A stretch of DNA of 13,486 bases from a bacterium (GCA_021163625.1 JAGGTS010000045.1:1-13486); one strand, 5' to 3'; shown: positions 6,010-13,486, numbered from the stretch's first letter. The notes: generated from the sequence alone by a model not told the origin. A program made the numbers and translations.

Positions 6010-6057
6010 AATTGGGCAAAAGTAAAATTTGTTATTTTTATTTATAAAAACAAAAAT

Positions 6058-9000
6058 ATGAAAAAATTTACCCATCTTCATGTCCATAGCCATTACTCGC
6101 TGCTTGACGGCCTGCCAAAGATAGACGACCTTTTGAAACGCGTAAAAGAATTAGGGATGGATTCTGTCGCTTTAACTGACCATGGAGTTTTATATGGAGC
6201 AATTGAGTTCTATAAAAAAGCTAAAAATGCCGGAATTAAGCCAATAATCGGCTCTGAAATATACCTGGCAAAAAATAAATTAAGCGACAAACGCCCTGGC
6301 ATTGACAACAAAAACTACCATCTTGTTTTGCTTGTAAAAAACAAAACTGGTTACAAAAATTTGGTTAAGATTATAACAAAAGCAAATCTTGACGGCTTTT
6401 ATTACAAGCCAAGAATTGACCACCAATTTCTTGCAGAGCACAGCGATGGACTCATCGCCCTTTCTGCCTGCATAAAAGGAAAAATTCCGCAGCTTATTCT
6501 TTCTAAAAAAATAGAGGAAGCAGAAAAGCAAGCGTTAGAATACCAAAAAATTTTTGGGAAAGAAAACTTTTATCTTGAAATCCAAGACCACCAAAATATC
6601 CCAGACCAAAATAAAGTAAACAAAGAGCTTATAAAAATTTCAAAAAAACTTAACATTCCGCTGGTGGCGACAAACGATGTTCACTATTTAAACCCAGAGG
6701 ACAAAGAAGCGCAAGATATTTTGATGCTTATCAATACAGGGGCAAAAAGAGACGACAAAAGCAGGCTGACAATGAAAGTTGACGATTTTTCTTTGAGGCC
6801 GCCGGAAAAAATGATTGAGTCATTTAAAGACGTCCCAGAAGCAATAGAAAATACCCAAAAGATTGCCGGAATGTGCAACTTTGAGTTTGAGCTTGGAAAA
6901 ACAAGACTCCCCTTTTTCAAAACGCCAAACGGCCAGTCGCCGGACCAATACCTAAGAGAACTCTGCATAAAAGGATTGGAAAATAAAAAAGAACAAATAG
7001 AAAATAAAGAAGAGGCAGTAAAAAGGCTAAATTATGAATTATCAGTAATTGAAAAAACGGGATTTGCGTCATATTTTCTTATTGTCCAAGATTTCGTTAA
7101 TTGGGCAAAAAATAACCGGATTGTTGTCGGGCCGGGAAGAGGATCATCGGGCGGGTCAATTGTGGCATACCTTTTAAACATCACAGAGATTAATCCTTTA
7201 AGGCATAATTTAATCTTTGAAAGATTCTTGAATCCTGAAAGAGTGTCAATGCCTGATATTGATTTAGATTTTACTGACAGGCGAAGAGATGAAGTTATAA
7301 ATTATGTATCTGAAAAATACGGCAAGGACAAAGTTGCCCAAATTATAACTTTCGGCACTATGGCTGCAAGGGCAGTGATTAGAGACATCGGCAGGGCAAT
7401 GGACCTGCCTTACAGCTATTGCGATAAAATAGCAAAAATGATTCCATTCGGGCTAACTCTTGACCAAGCGTTGGAAAAAGTTCCGGAGTTTAGACAGCTT
7501 TACCAAACAGATGAAAAAGCAGGACAATTGATAGATTTTTCAAAAAAGCTTGAGGGTTGCGCAAGGCACGCCTCAACCCATGCCTGTGGCGTAGTTATTT
7601 CGGCGAACCCGTTGTCTGACATTGTTCCCTTGCAGCACCCAACCCAAGATGACAAAACCATTGTCACTCAATATGAAATGCATGCTATAGAAGATTTAGG
7701 CCTTTTAAAAATGGACTTTTTAGGGCTGAAAAACTTGACCATAATTGAAGACACTCTCTCAAGGATATATATGGTTCACAATAAAAGTATTGATATATCA
7801 AAAATACCGTTTGACGATAAAAAAACATATAAGCTTTTGCAAAAAGCGGAGACAACAGGAGTTTTCCAGCTTGAAAGCGACGGGATGAAAAGATACCTGC
7901 AGCAGCTAAAACCAAGCAAGTTTGAAGATATCGTGGCAATGGTAGCCCTTTACAGGCCAGGGCCGATGCAATTTATACCGGAATATATAGACAGAAAGAA
8001 CAAAAGAAAAAACATAAACTATCTTTGCCCAGAATTAAAGCCAATTTTAGAAAGAACCTACGGAATTTGCATCTTTCAAGAGCAAGTTATGCAAATCGCC
8101 AGACAAATTGCAGGCTTCAGCATGTCGGAAGCAGACCTTTTAAGGAAGGCTGTCGGCAAAAAAATAAAAACATTGCTTGAATCTCAAAAGAAAAAATTTA
8201 TTGAAGGCATAATAAAAAACGGAAATAAAAAAGAGCTTGCCCAAAAACTATGGGAATGGATTTTGCCTTTTGCCAGATACGGATTTAATGCTTCGCATTC
8301 CACCGCCTACGCGATGATAGCCTACCAAACCGCGTATTTAAAAGCGCATTATCCAGTTGAATTTATGGCTGCTCTTTTGACTTCTGAAAAATCCGACATA
8401 GACAGAATCGCGCTGCTCATAGAAGAATGCAACAATATGAAAATTGAAGTTCTGCCCCCTGACATAAACGAGAGTTTTAGAAATTTTTCTGTAATTCCAA
8501 AAGAAAACAAAATAAGATTTGGTCTTTTAGCCATAAAAAACGTTGGTTCAAATATCGTGGAGGCGATAATTAAAGAGCGCAAAAAAAACGGGCCTTTTAA
8601 ATCTTTTACAGACTTCGCCTCAAGAATCAGCTCCAAAGATTTTAATAAAAAATCTATTGAAAGCTTAATCAAGGCAGGAGTTTTTGATAAGTTTGAAGAA
8701 AGGAATATGCTCTTGAAAAACATTGAAGAAATATTAAACTTCAACCGTGACATTAGAAAAAGGAATAGCTCAAACCAAAAAAGCTTATTTGGCGAATCGT
8801 TAATATCTGATTCTTCTTTAAGGTTAAAAAAAGTAGAGCCAGCGTCACCGCCTGAAAAACTAAACTGGGAAAAAGAACTTTTAGGACTTTATATATCTTC
8901 CCACCCGCTGGAAAGCTTTCAGAAAATTTTAGAAAAAAAAGCGCTTTCTCTCGGAGAAATAAAAGAAAGGATATTTAACCACAGCATAAAAGTTGGAGGA

Positions 9001-9231
9001 ATAATTTCTTCAATAAAAAAGATTTTGACAAAAAAGGGGAGGCCAATGCTTTTTATGAAGCTTGAAGATTTAACAGGAAAAATTGAAGTAGTTGTTTTCC
9101 CTTCAGTTATGGAAAGAAAACCAAATATTTTTCAAGAAAACAAAATTGTTTTTGTTACTGGCAGAGTTGAAAATTGGCAGAATCCTCCAAAAATCATTTG
9201 CGAGGAAATAGAAGAAATAGTTGAAAAATAA
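6058..9231 (+). CDS. dnaE: DNA polymerase III subunit alpha
   Basis: Catalytic subunit of the replicative DNA polymerase. The 1057 residues begin with a PHP domain (about 5-215: HLHVHSHYSLLDG at 6-18, TDHG at 40-43, GSEIYLA at 65-71, TNDVHYL). Many PHP metal-ligand positions look retained, so a metal-dependent role such as proofreading is possible. The polymerase core follows: GPGRGSSGGS (358-367), PDIDLDF (399-405) with catalytic Asp402 and Asp404, and LLKMDFLGLKNL with the third catalytic Asp553. These align with E. coli Asp401, Asp403 and Asp555. Then come helix-hairpin-helix segments (GLLAIKNVG at 822-830) and a C-terminal OB fold (about 975-1050). It is about 100 residues shorter than E. 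coli DnaE (1160) and stops just after the OB fold, so it lacks most of the tau-binding tail. No intein. ATG start without a Shine-Dalgarno sequence, 48 nt after the repeat-protein gene. Confidence 0.97.
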   Translation: MKKFTHLHVHSHYSLLDGLPKIDDLLKRVKELGMDSVALTDHGVLYGAIEFYKKAKNAGIKPIIGSEIYLAKNKLSDKRPGIDNKNYHLVLLVKNKTGYKNLVKIITKANLDGFYYKPRIDHQFLAEHSDGLIALSACIKGKIPQLILSKKIEEAEKQALEYQKIFGKENFYLEIQDHQNIPDQNKVNKELIKISKKLNIPLVATNDVHYLNPEDKEAQDILMLINTGAKRDDKSRLTMKVDDFSLRPPEKMIESFKDVPEAIENTQKIAGMCNFEFELGKTRLPFFKTPNGQSPDQYLRELCIKGLENKKEQIENKEEAVKRLNYELSVIEKTGFASYFLIVQDFVNWAKNNRIVVGPGRGSSGGSIVAYLLNITEINPLRHNLIFERFLNPERVSMPDIDLDFTDRRRDEVINYVSEKYGKDKVAQIITFGTMAARAVIRDIGRAMDLPYSYCDKIAKMIPFGLTLDQALEKVPEFRQLYQTDEKAGQLIDFSKKLEGCARHASTHACGVVISANPLSDIVPLQHPTQDDKTIVTQYEMHAIEDLGLLKMDFLGLKNLTIIEDTLSRIYMVHNKSIDISKIPFDDKKTYKLLQKAETTGVFQLESDGMKRYLQQLKPSKFEDIVAMVALYRPGPMQFIPEYIDRKNKRKNINYLCPELKPILERTYGICIFQEQVMQIARQIAGFSMSEADLLRKAVGKKIKTLLESQKKKFIEGIIKNGNKKELAQKLWEWILPFARYGFNASHSTAYAMIAYQTAYLKAHYPVEFMAALLTSEKSDIDRIALLIEECNNMKIEVLPPDINESFRNFSVIPKENKIRFGLLAIKNVGSNIVEAIIKERKKNGPFKSFTDFASRISSKDFNKKSIESLIKAGVFDKFEERNMLLKNIEEILNFNRDIRKRNSSNQKSLFGESLISDSSLRLKKVEPASPPEKLNWEKELLGLYISSHPLESFQKILEKKALSLGEIKERIFNHSIKVGGIISSIKKILTKKGRPMLFMKLEDLTGKIEVVVFPSVMERKPNIFQENKIVFVTGRVENWQNPPKIICEEIEEIVEK

Positions 9232-9296
9232 TTCTTTCGGCCTAATCAGCTTAAGAGTTTAGGATAAAAAAAATAGCCAAATAAATCTTAAAAATT

Positions 9297-11027
9297 ATGG
9301 CAAAAGGAAAAAACAAGATAGAAACAATTAGGCATTCGCTTGCCCATATTTTAGCTATGGCAGTAAAGGAACTTTATCCAGATGCATTATTTGGCATAGG
9401 CCCCGCGATTGAAAACGGATTTTATTATGACTTTGATTTGCCAAAAAAGATAAACCCCAAAGACCTGGCAAAAATTGAGAAGAAAATGAAAGAGATAATT
9501 AAAAAAAATATTAGTTTTAAGAAAAAATTTATTTCAAAAAAAGAAGCAAAAAAAATATTTAAAAACCAATCTTATAAGTTGGAATTGATTAAGGAATTGC
9601 CGGGAGAAAAAGTTTCTATTTATAAAAGCGGCGATTTTATTGACTTGTGCAAAGGGCCGCATATCAAATCAAGCCAAGAAGTAAATCCTGATGCTTTTAG
9701 GCTGACAAAAATTGCAGGCGCTTACTGGAAAGGAAGCGAAGAAAATAAAATGCTTACCAGAATTTACGGAGTTAGTTTTGAAACAAAAAACGAATTAAAA
9801 AAATACTTGAAAATTCAAGAGGAAGCAAAAAAAAGAGACCATAGAATATTAGGGCAAAAATTAGAACTGTTTATTTTTGACGAAGAAGTCGGAGCAGGCC
9901 TGCCGTTATGGCTGCCAAAAGGCGAAACCCTAAGGCACACCATTGAAGAATATCTGTATAATAATCTCGGCAATCAAGGATACCAATGGGTTAGAACTCC
10001 GCATATAGGCAACATAAAGCTTTGGAAAACTTCTGGCCATTGGAATTTATACAAAGAAAATATGTACTCCCCTATCAAAATTGAGCAAGAGCAATATTTG
10101 TTAAAGCCAATGAATTGCCCTTTTCATGTCAAAATTTATCAATCAAAAATTAGGAGTTACAAAAATCTTCCGTTAAAGCTTGCCGAACTTGGCACTGTCT
10201 ACCGCTATGAAAGGTCAGGAACTTTGCATGGCCTAACCCGCGTTCGCGGATTTACCCAAGACGACGCCCATATATGGTGCACTCCAAAGCAGCTAAATGC
10301 AGAGCTTGTTAAACTGCTGAAATATGGTTTAAATATTTTAAAAGAATTTGGCTTTAAAAATTTTAATATTTACCTTTCAACAAGGCCGGAAAAATACGCA
10401 GGCACACTAACTGAATGGAAAAAAGCAACAAACACGCTTAAATATGTCCTTGGAAAACTCGGCTTGAAATATGAGACAGACAAAGGAGGAGGAGTTTTCT
10501 ACGGGCCGAAAATTGATATCAAAATCAAAGACAGCTTAAACAGAGAATGGCAATGTACAACAATTCAGGTGGATTTCAATCTTCCAGAAAGGTTTGACAT
10601 AACTTATATTAACGAAAAAGGCAAAAAGAAAAGGCCAATAATGATACATCGCGCGCTTTTAGGGTCTTTGGAGAGGTTCATCGGCGTCTTGATTGAGCAT
10701 TACAGCGGAGCACTTCCTTTATGGCTTTCCCCGATACAAGCTTTGGTAATACCTGTGGGCGCTGAACATCGCACATACGCAAAAGAAATCGCAGAAAAGC
10801 TAAAAGAAGAAGAAATAAGAGCAGAAGCAAAAACAGAAGCAGAAACTGTTTCCAAAAAAATAAGGGATGGCGAAGCCCAAAAAATCCCCTATCTTATTGT
10901 CGTTGGAGACAAAGAAATAAAAAGAAAAAAAATAAGGGTAAGAAAAAGAGGCAAAGGAGATATCGGAGAAATGAAAATAACAAAATTTCTCAACCTCCTT
11001 AAAACAGAGATTAAAAATAAAAAATAA
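9297..11027 (+). CDS. thrS: Threonyl-tRNA synthetase lacking the N-terminal TGS domain
   Basis: Charges tRNA-Thr with threonine. The 576 residues start directly in the editing domain: RHSLAHILA with His13 and His17 (E. coli His73 and His77), and DLCKGPHI with Cys118 and His122, the site that removes mischarged serine. The class II catalytic core follows. Its zinc ligands are Cys274 (MNCPFH), His325 (DDAHIWC) and His451 (MIHRALLGS), each exactly 60 residues below E. coli Cys334, His385 and His511. The motif 2 region is YRYERSGTLHGLTRVRGF. The anticodon-binding domain is about 475-570 (VIPVGAEHRTYA onward). The ~60-residue TGS domain is absent, and an in-frame TAA at 9282-9284 rules out a longer start. 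The 65-nt spacer after dnaE is too short for a T-box, and no Shine-Dalgarno sequence is visible. Probably part of the dnaE transcript. Confidence 0.97.
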   Translation: MAKGKNKIETIRHSLAHILAMAVKELYPDALFGIGPAIENGFYYDFDLPKKINPKDLAKIEKKMKEIIKKNISFKKKFISKKEAKKIFKNQSYKLELIKELPGEKVSIYKSGDFIDLCKGPHIKSSQEVNPDAFRLTKIAGAYWKGSEENKMLTRIYGVSFETKNELKKYLKIQEEAKKRDHRILGQKLELFIFDEEVGAGLPLWLPKGETLRHTIEEYLYNNLGNQGYQWVRTPHIGNIKLWKTSGHWNLYKENMYSPIKIEQEQYLLKPMNCPFHVKIYQSKIRSYKNLPLKLAELGTVYRYERSGTLHGLTRVRGFTQDDAHIWCTPKQLNAELVKLLKYGLNILKEFGFKNFNIYLSTRPEKYAGTLTEWKKATNTLKYVLGKLGLKYETDKGGGVFYGPKIDIKIKDSLNREWQCTTIQVDFNLPERFDITYINEKGKKKRPIMIHRALLGSLERFIGVLIEHYSGALPLWLSPIQALVIPVGAEHRTYAKEIAEKLKEEEIRAEAKTEAETVSKKIRDGEAQKIPYLIVVGDKEIKRKKIRVRKRGKGDIGEMKITKFLNLLKTEIKNKK

Positions 11028-11042
11028 AAATAAAAAATAAAT

Positions 11043-12152
11043 ATGAGCAAGTTAGGAAAAACTTTTATCTTTGCTTTAAGCCTGTTGATGCTTGCAATTA
11101 TGGCAAAAGAAATCGCTTTTGCCGGCACTTTTTTAAATTTCCAACAGCAGACATCAACCCAAAATTCCTTTCCAGAAACGGCAGACCAAGCCGTCAAAGA
11201 AGATGAATCAGTTTCAGCTAAAGATTTAAATGTCCTGACTCCATTTATTTTGCCTGATAGTCCTTTTTATTTTCTAAAAGATTGGGCTAGAAAGATACAT
11301 CTTGCCTTTACCTTCAGCCCCCTTCAAAAGGCAAAACTCCATTTAAAATACGCTTCAGAACGGCTGGTGGAAATTCAACAATTAGTTCTTGAAAAAAATG
11401 CAAACTCAAAAACTGTCGCTAAAGCAACCAAAGAATACAAAAAAGAAATAACAGGCCTCGAAGAATCAGCAGATAAAATAAAGGCAAAAACAAAAGAAAG
11501 CCCAGAGGTCAAAAGCTTTCTTGATAAGTTTATAAAACAAGAGGTTCTTTGTGATAAAATTCTTGAGAAACTTGAGACAACAGTGCCAAAGGATGCCTTT
11601 GAAAAAATAAAAGAAGCAAGAAAACTGCATTTAAAAAATTTTGCTTTGGTTATGGAAAAACTGGAAGATAAAAACAAAATACCAAAAACTTTAGAAAAAG
11701 ATTTAAACAGTCTTAACGGAAGCAAGTTTAAGCAGTTTAAGAATCTTGAAATACTAAGGCTTGTAGAAGAAAACGCTCCAAAAAAAGCAAAAGAAGCTAT
11801 AAAAAGGGCAAGAGAAAACATAGCTGGCAAATTAAGCGGAACAATTAATAGAATGTCTCAAGAAAAGCAAGAAGAATTTAAAAATTATATAGAAAAAATT
11901 AATGGCACAGCACCTGCAAAAATCAGCGCCTTAGAAGACATCAGAATGAAATTTCCAGAGAGAAGCAAAACCAGGCAAATGTTAACGCAGACAAGAGAAA
12001 AAATTTTAGCAAATGTAAGCAAAATGCAAAAAATAATGAATTGCCCGCCGGTTAGAAAACCAGCCTCAAATTTCTGCCTTAACGGCAGGGTTGTCCCCCA
12101 AGAAAACAGCAAAGGCTGCATTACAAATTTTAAATGTTTAGAAAATAAATAA
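11043..12152 (+). CDS. Secreted DUF5667-type helical protein with C-terminal four-cysteine module
   Basis: A 369-residue protein of unknown function. The N-terminus is a Sec-type signal peptide: basic MSKLGK, a hydrophobic stretch (8-20) and a likely cleavage after AFA-G near 27. Residues about 64-120 (LPDSPFYFLKDWARKI, LAFTFSPLQKAKLHLKYASERL) match what I remember as DUF5667, common in exported proteins of candidate-phyla and Gram-positive bacteria. The middle (about 120-325) is Lys/Glu-rich and helical, probably coiled coil. The C-terminus carries four cysteines (334, 345, 359, 365; C-x10-C-x13-C-x5-C) in a Pro/Gly-containing segment that could form disulfides outside the membrane. It starts 15 nt after thrS in an A-rich spacer, so it is probably in the same operon. 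No Shine-Dalgarno sequence is visible. Its role may be at the cell surface; this is inference. Confidence 0.8.
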   Translation: MSKLGKTFIFALSLLMLAIMAKEIAFAGTFLNFQQQTSTQNSFPETADQAVKEDESVSAKDLNVLTPFILPDSPFYFLKDWARKIHLAFTFSPLQKAKLHLKYASERLVEIQQLVLEKNANSKTVAKATKEYKKEITGLEESADKIKAKTKESPEVKSFLDKFIKQEVLCDKILEKLETTVPKDAFEKIKEARKLHLKNFALVMEKLEDKNKIPKTLEKDLNSLNGSKFKQFKNLEILRLVEENAPKKAKEAIKRARENIAGKLSGTINRMSQEKQEEFKNYIEKINGTAPAKISALEDIRMKFPERSKTRQMLTQTREKILANVSKMQKIMNCPPVRKPASNFCLNGRVVPQENSKGCITNFKCLENK

Positions 12153-12186
12153 TTTTTTTCTTAAACCCTAAAATAAATAAAAATAA

Positions 12187-12212
12187 AAAGGAGCAATAAT
12201 AATTGCTCCTTT
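12187..12212 (-). terminator. Rho-independent terminator in the convergent gap
   Basis: AAAGGAGCAAT (12187-12197) and ATTGCTCCTTT (12202-12212) form a perfect 11-bp stem with an AATA loop. On the minus strand it is followed by a U-rich run (TTATTTTTATTT), a good terminator for the alpha-CTD-like gene ending at 12243. On the plus strand the stem ends in TTT then GTC, a poor U-tract, so termination of the DUF5667 gene here is possible but weaker. Confidence 0.8.
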
Positions 12213-12229
12213 GTCTACTCCTTTGTCTA
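12206..12229. repeat. Tandem 12-bp repeat duplicating the terminator arm
   Basis: CTCCTTTGTCTA occurs twice back to back (12206-12217 and 12218-12229). The first copy includes part of the right arm of the terminator stem. The second copy can pair with AAAGGAG of the left arm to form a competing, shorter hairpin. It is probably a replication-slippage product. Confidence 0.6.
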
Positions 12230-12242
12230 TATTTAAATATAT

Positions 12243-12476
12243 TTAAAACCCTCCATACTTGTTTTTATACTCTTTCAAAGATAATCCGTGCTTTTTCAAA
12301 ATCATTTCGACCTCCTCAATAAACTTGCGGCTTCCGCCGCTTATTTTGAACAACTCTTTTGGAGTGTACGCAGAAAGCTCTCCAAGCGTCCTTACCCCAT
12401 ATTTAGCCATAATCCCTTTTATCCTTGCGGCAACATTCAAATTTCTAATCAATAAATTTTTTACTTCATCTTCCAT
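12243..12476 (-). CDS. Stand-alone RNA polymerase alpha-CTD-like helix-hairpin-helix protein
   Basis: A 77-residue protein matching the C-terminal domain of the RNA polymerase alpha subunit. IRNLNVAARIKGIMAKYGVR and TLGELSAYTPKELFKISG align with the domain's L.L..R..N.L...GI.T.GEL......L....., and the end KKHGLSL matches the family's LGLSL. By eye, the DNA-binding Arg265, Lys298 and Glu302 of E. coli RpoA have counterparts, while Asn268, Gly296 and Ser299 do not. It has no N-terminal assembly domain, so it is not RpoA itself. It could bind DNA, compete with alpha-CTD, or be a generic helix-hairpin-helix protein. A perfect AGGAGG lies 7 nt before the ATG, which settles the start. It follows the hypothetical gene by 32 nt and is closed by the terminator at 12187-12212. 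Confidence 0.75.
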   Translation of the reverse strand: MEDEVKNLLIRNLNVAARIKGIMAKYGVRTLGELSAYTPKELFKISGGSRKFIEEVEMILKKHGLSLKEYKNKYGGF

Positions 12477-12483
12477 AATTAAA

Positions 12484-12489
12484 CCTCCT
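12484..12489 (-). promoter_or_regulatory. Strong Shine-Dalgarno sequence of the alpha-CTD-like gene
   Basis: The minus strand reads AGGAGG, 7 nt before the ATG at 12476. It is the only perfect Shine-Dalgarno sequence seen before any gene in this window; the other starts are preceded by plain A/T-rich sequence. Confidence 0.85.
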
Positions 12490-12508
12490 TTTTGAATTTT
12501 TAAAAAGC

Positions 12509-13372
12509 TTAAAATTTTTCTAAATAACTTTTAATTTCTAAAAAAATATTATCGTCTGACTCCCCTTGCCTGCCCATTGCTTCTTCTTTTTGTTTTATTA
12601 TCCCGCTCACTCTGTCCAAAACTTCTCCATAGAGAGAAGCAATTTCTTCTTGCCCGTTCTTTTTTGCATAGTCCTTATAAGCCTGCGCCTGAACATACAT
12701 CTCCTGCAAAATAGTAAATTGGACTTTATGTTTTGCCAAACCATTTGCGTCATCCTCAAGCCACATCCTCATCAACTCTTTAACTTGTTTCGGCTCTACG
12801 CCTATTACCAAGCGCGGAATATTATTTAAAGCTTTTTTCTCCTTTTTTATGTCGTCGTAAAAATATTTAATATTAGCAAGCTCACCGGTCTCTATCTCCT
12901 TTTTTATCCTTGAAAGTTTCTTTTCCAGCCCGCGAGAACCAACAGTAACGTCAACCATCAATGCAAGATAAGAAGCATCCTCATCTTCTCCTATGCCAAA
13001 TTTTACTATTTCATCCACGCCGTTTTTTATGTCGTCATAACGGGAAGACTTAAATGTCACAGCATCGTCTCCCAGCCAATTTGAAAGTTCTGTATGCTGG
13101 TGGAAAATCGCCTCAAATATTTTGGCAATATCATGAATTCTCCTCTCTCCCGGTTCAAGTTTTTTATATGCATCCCTAAATTCAGCTTCTTTTTTCTTGA
13201 CATACATCAAATCCCTTCTTATCTCTTCTTTATCGTAAATATCTCTAAAAATAGCCATATGAATCCTTTCCTTTGCTAAAACCCACCGAGCCTTTTTAGA
13301 GGCGTTGCTCAAATCTATGCTCTCACCCATAGATTCAAACGGCGGGCCGCCTTCAGAATTAGATCCCATCAT
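12509..13372 (-). CDS. Conserved hypothetical protein, possible divergent nuclease-like core
   Basis: A 287-residue cytoplasmic protein with no signal peptide or membrane segment. I recognise its pattern from many candidate-phyla genomes but know no function. The N-terminus (1-25) is disordered and Gly/Ser-rich; 26-100 is helical. The central block is the most conserved in memory: RYDDIKNGVDEIVKF (111-125), LALMVDVTVG (136-145), LEKKLSRIKKEI (149-160), IKYFYDD, and IPRLVIGVE. The rest is helical. A helix Glu (Glu87), then Asp120, Asp141 and nearby lysines (151-152), resembles the layout of a PD-(D/E)XK nuclease, but Thr stands where the usual Lys would be, so this is only a hypothesis. It starts ATG-ATG at 13372, with the second ATG equally possible, and has no Shine-Dalgarno sequence. 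It is co-transcribed with the alpha-CTD-like gene 32 nt downstream, from the promoter at 13403-13429. Confidence 0.75.
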   Translation of the reverse strand: MMGSNSEGGPPFESMGESIDLSNASKKARWVLAKERIHMAIFRDIYDKEEIRRDLMYVKKKEAEFRDAYKKLEPGERRIHDIAKIFEAIFHQHTELSNWLGDDAVTFKSSRYDDIKNGVDEIVKFGIGEDEDASYLALMVDVTVGSRGLEKKLSRIKKEIETGELANIKYFYDDIKKEKKALNNIPRLVIGVEPKQVKELMRMWLEDDANGLAKHKVQFTILQEMYVQAQAYKDYAKKNGQEEIASLYGEVLDRVSGIIKQKEEAMGRQGESDDNIFLEIKSYLEKF

Positions 13373-13402
13373 AATCTTATGTCTGCTTTAACGATAACTA
13401 AC

Positions 13403-13429
13403 AATATACAATATATATCTTGTTGTCAA
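13403..13429 (-). promoter_or_regulatory. Promoter of the hypothetical/alpha-CTD-like gene pair
   Basis: On the minus strand TTGACA (plus 13424-13429) is a perfect -35 box. A -10 candidate TATATT (13403-13408, 5/6) lies 15 bp downstream; TATTGT at 17 bp is a poorer alternative. The leader would be about 25 nt. The 15-bp spacer is short, so the box assignment is moderate. Confidence 0.5.
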
Positions 13430-13442
13430 GTTATAGTTTATT

Positions 13443-13456
13443 TATGCGCGCGCATA
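13443..13456. promoter_or_regulatory. 14-bp GC-alternating palindrome upstream of the promoter
   Basis: TATGCGCGCGCATA is a perfect palindrome lying 13 bp upstream of the TTGACA box. An uninterrupted GCGCGCGC run is unusual in DNA this AT-rich. It may be an operator, a methylation or restriction-related site, or chance. Confidence 0.4.
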
Positions 13457-13486
13457 TTGGATTAAATAAATTACGCTCTTTGAGAA

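Noticed and set aside
6010..6057. TTTGTT/AACAAA-type hairpin between the repeat-protein gene and dnaE as a terminator
   Set aside because: The stem contains almost no G/C pairs and would not be stable; dnaE is more likely read through from upstream.
9232..9296. T-box or other leader riboswitch before thrS
   Set aside because: The 65-nt spacer is too short, A-rich and lacks stable stems.
1..13486. tRNA, rRNA or recoded stop codons
   Set aside because: No cloverleaf or conserved rRNA segment was seen in the gaps, and all genes read through with standard stops, mostly TAA, with no need for UGA recoding.

Overview
The window is AT-rich, roughly a third G+C by eye, and looks like the chromosome of an ultra-small Candidate Phyla Radiation bacterium (Patescibacteria, probably Parcubacteria-like). 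The grounds are: ribosomal proteins with long Lys/Glu tails, a secreted DUF5667-type protein, a threonyl-tRNA synthetase without a TGS domain, a hypothetical protein of a type I recall from many such genomes, no fatty-acid genes between rpmF and rnc, almost no Shine-Dalgarno sequences, and predominantly TAA stops under the standard code. This placement is inferred from gene content; no rRNA or tRNA gene is present to confirm it.

Left part, minus strand (1-2086): a translation/RNA-processing operon in the order rpmF (L32), nusB, rnc (RNase III), rpsP (S16, running off the left edge). A long interrupted inverted repeat sits just upstream of the rnc start codon. Next (2327-3834, minus) comes a two-gene metal ABC transporter, ATPase then permease, under a good sigma-70-type promoter and without a substrate-binding protein in view. 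A 353-bp foldback repeat element (3976-4328) separates it from rnhB (RNase HII, 4340-4999, minus).

Centre, plus strand (5000-12152): a divergent promoter region precedes a co-directional run of a beta-helix-like repeat protein of unknown function (its 5' end looks frameshifted), dnaE (replicative DNA polymerase III alpha), thrS (threonyl-tRNA synthetase) and a secreted DUF5667-type helical protein with a C-terminal four-cysteine module. dnaE and rnhB serve replication and ribonucleotide removal; thrS serves translation.

Right part, minus strand (12187-13372): a conserved hypothetical protein followed by a small stand-alone protein resembling the RNA polymerase alpha C-terminal domain. The latter has the only strong Shine-Dalgarno sequence in the window. 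The pair ends at a clear hairpin terminator in the convergent gap with the DUF5667 gene. Upstream lie a TTGACA-type promoter and a GC-alternating palindrome. I find no CRISPR array, transposase, rRNA or tRNA.
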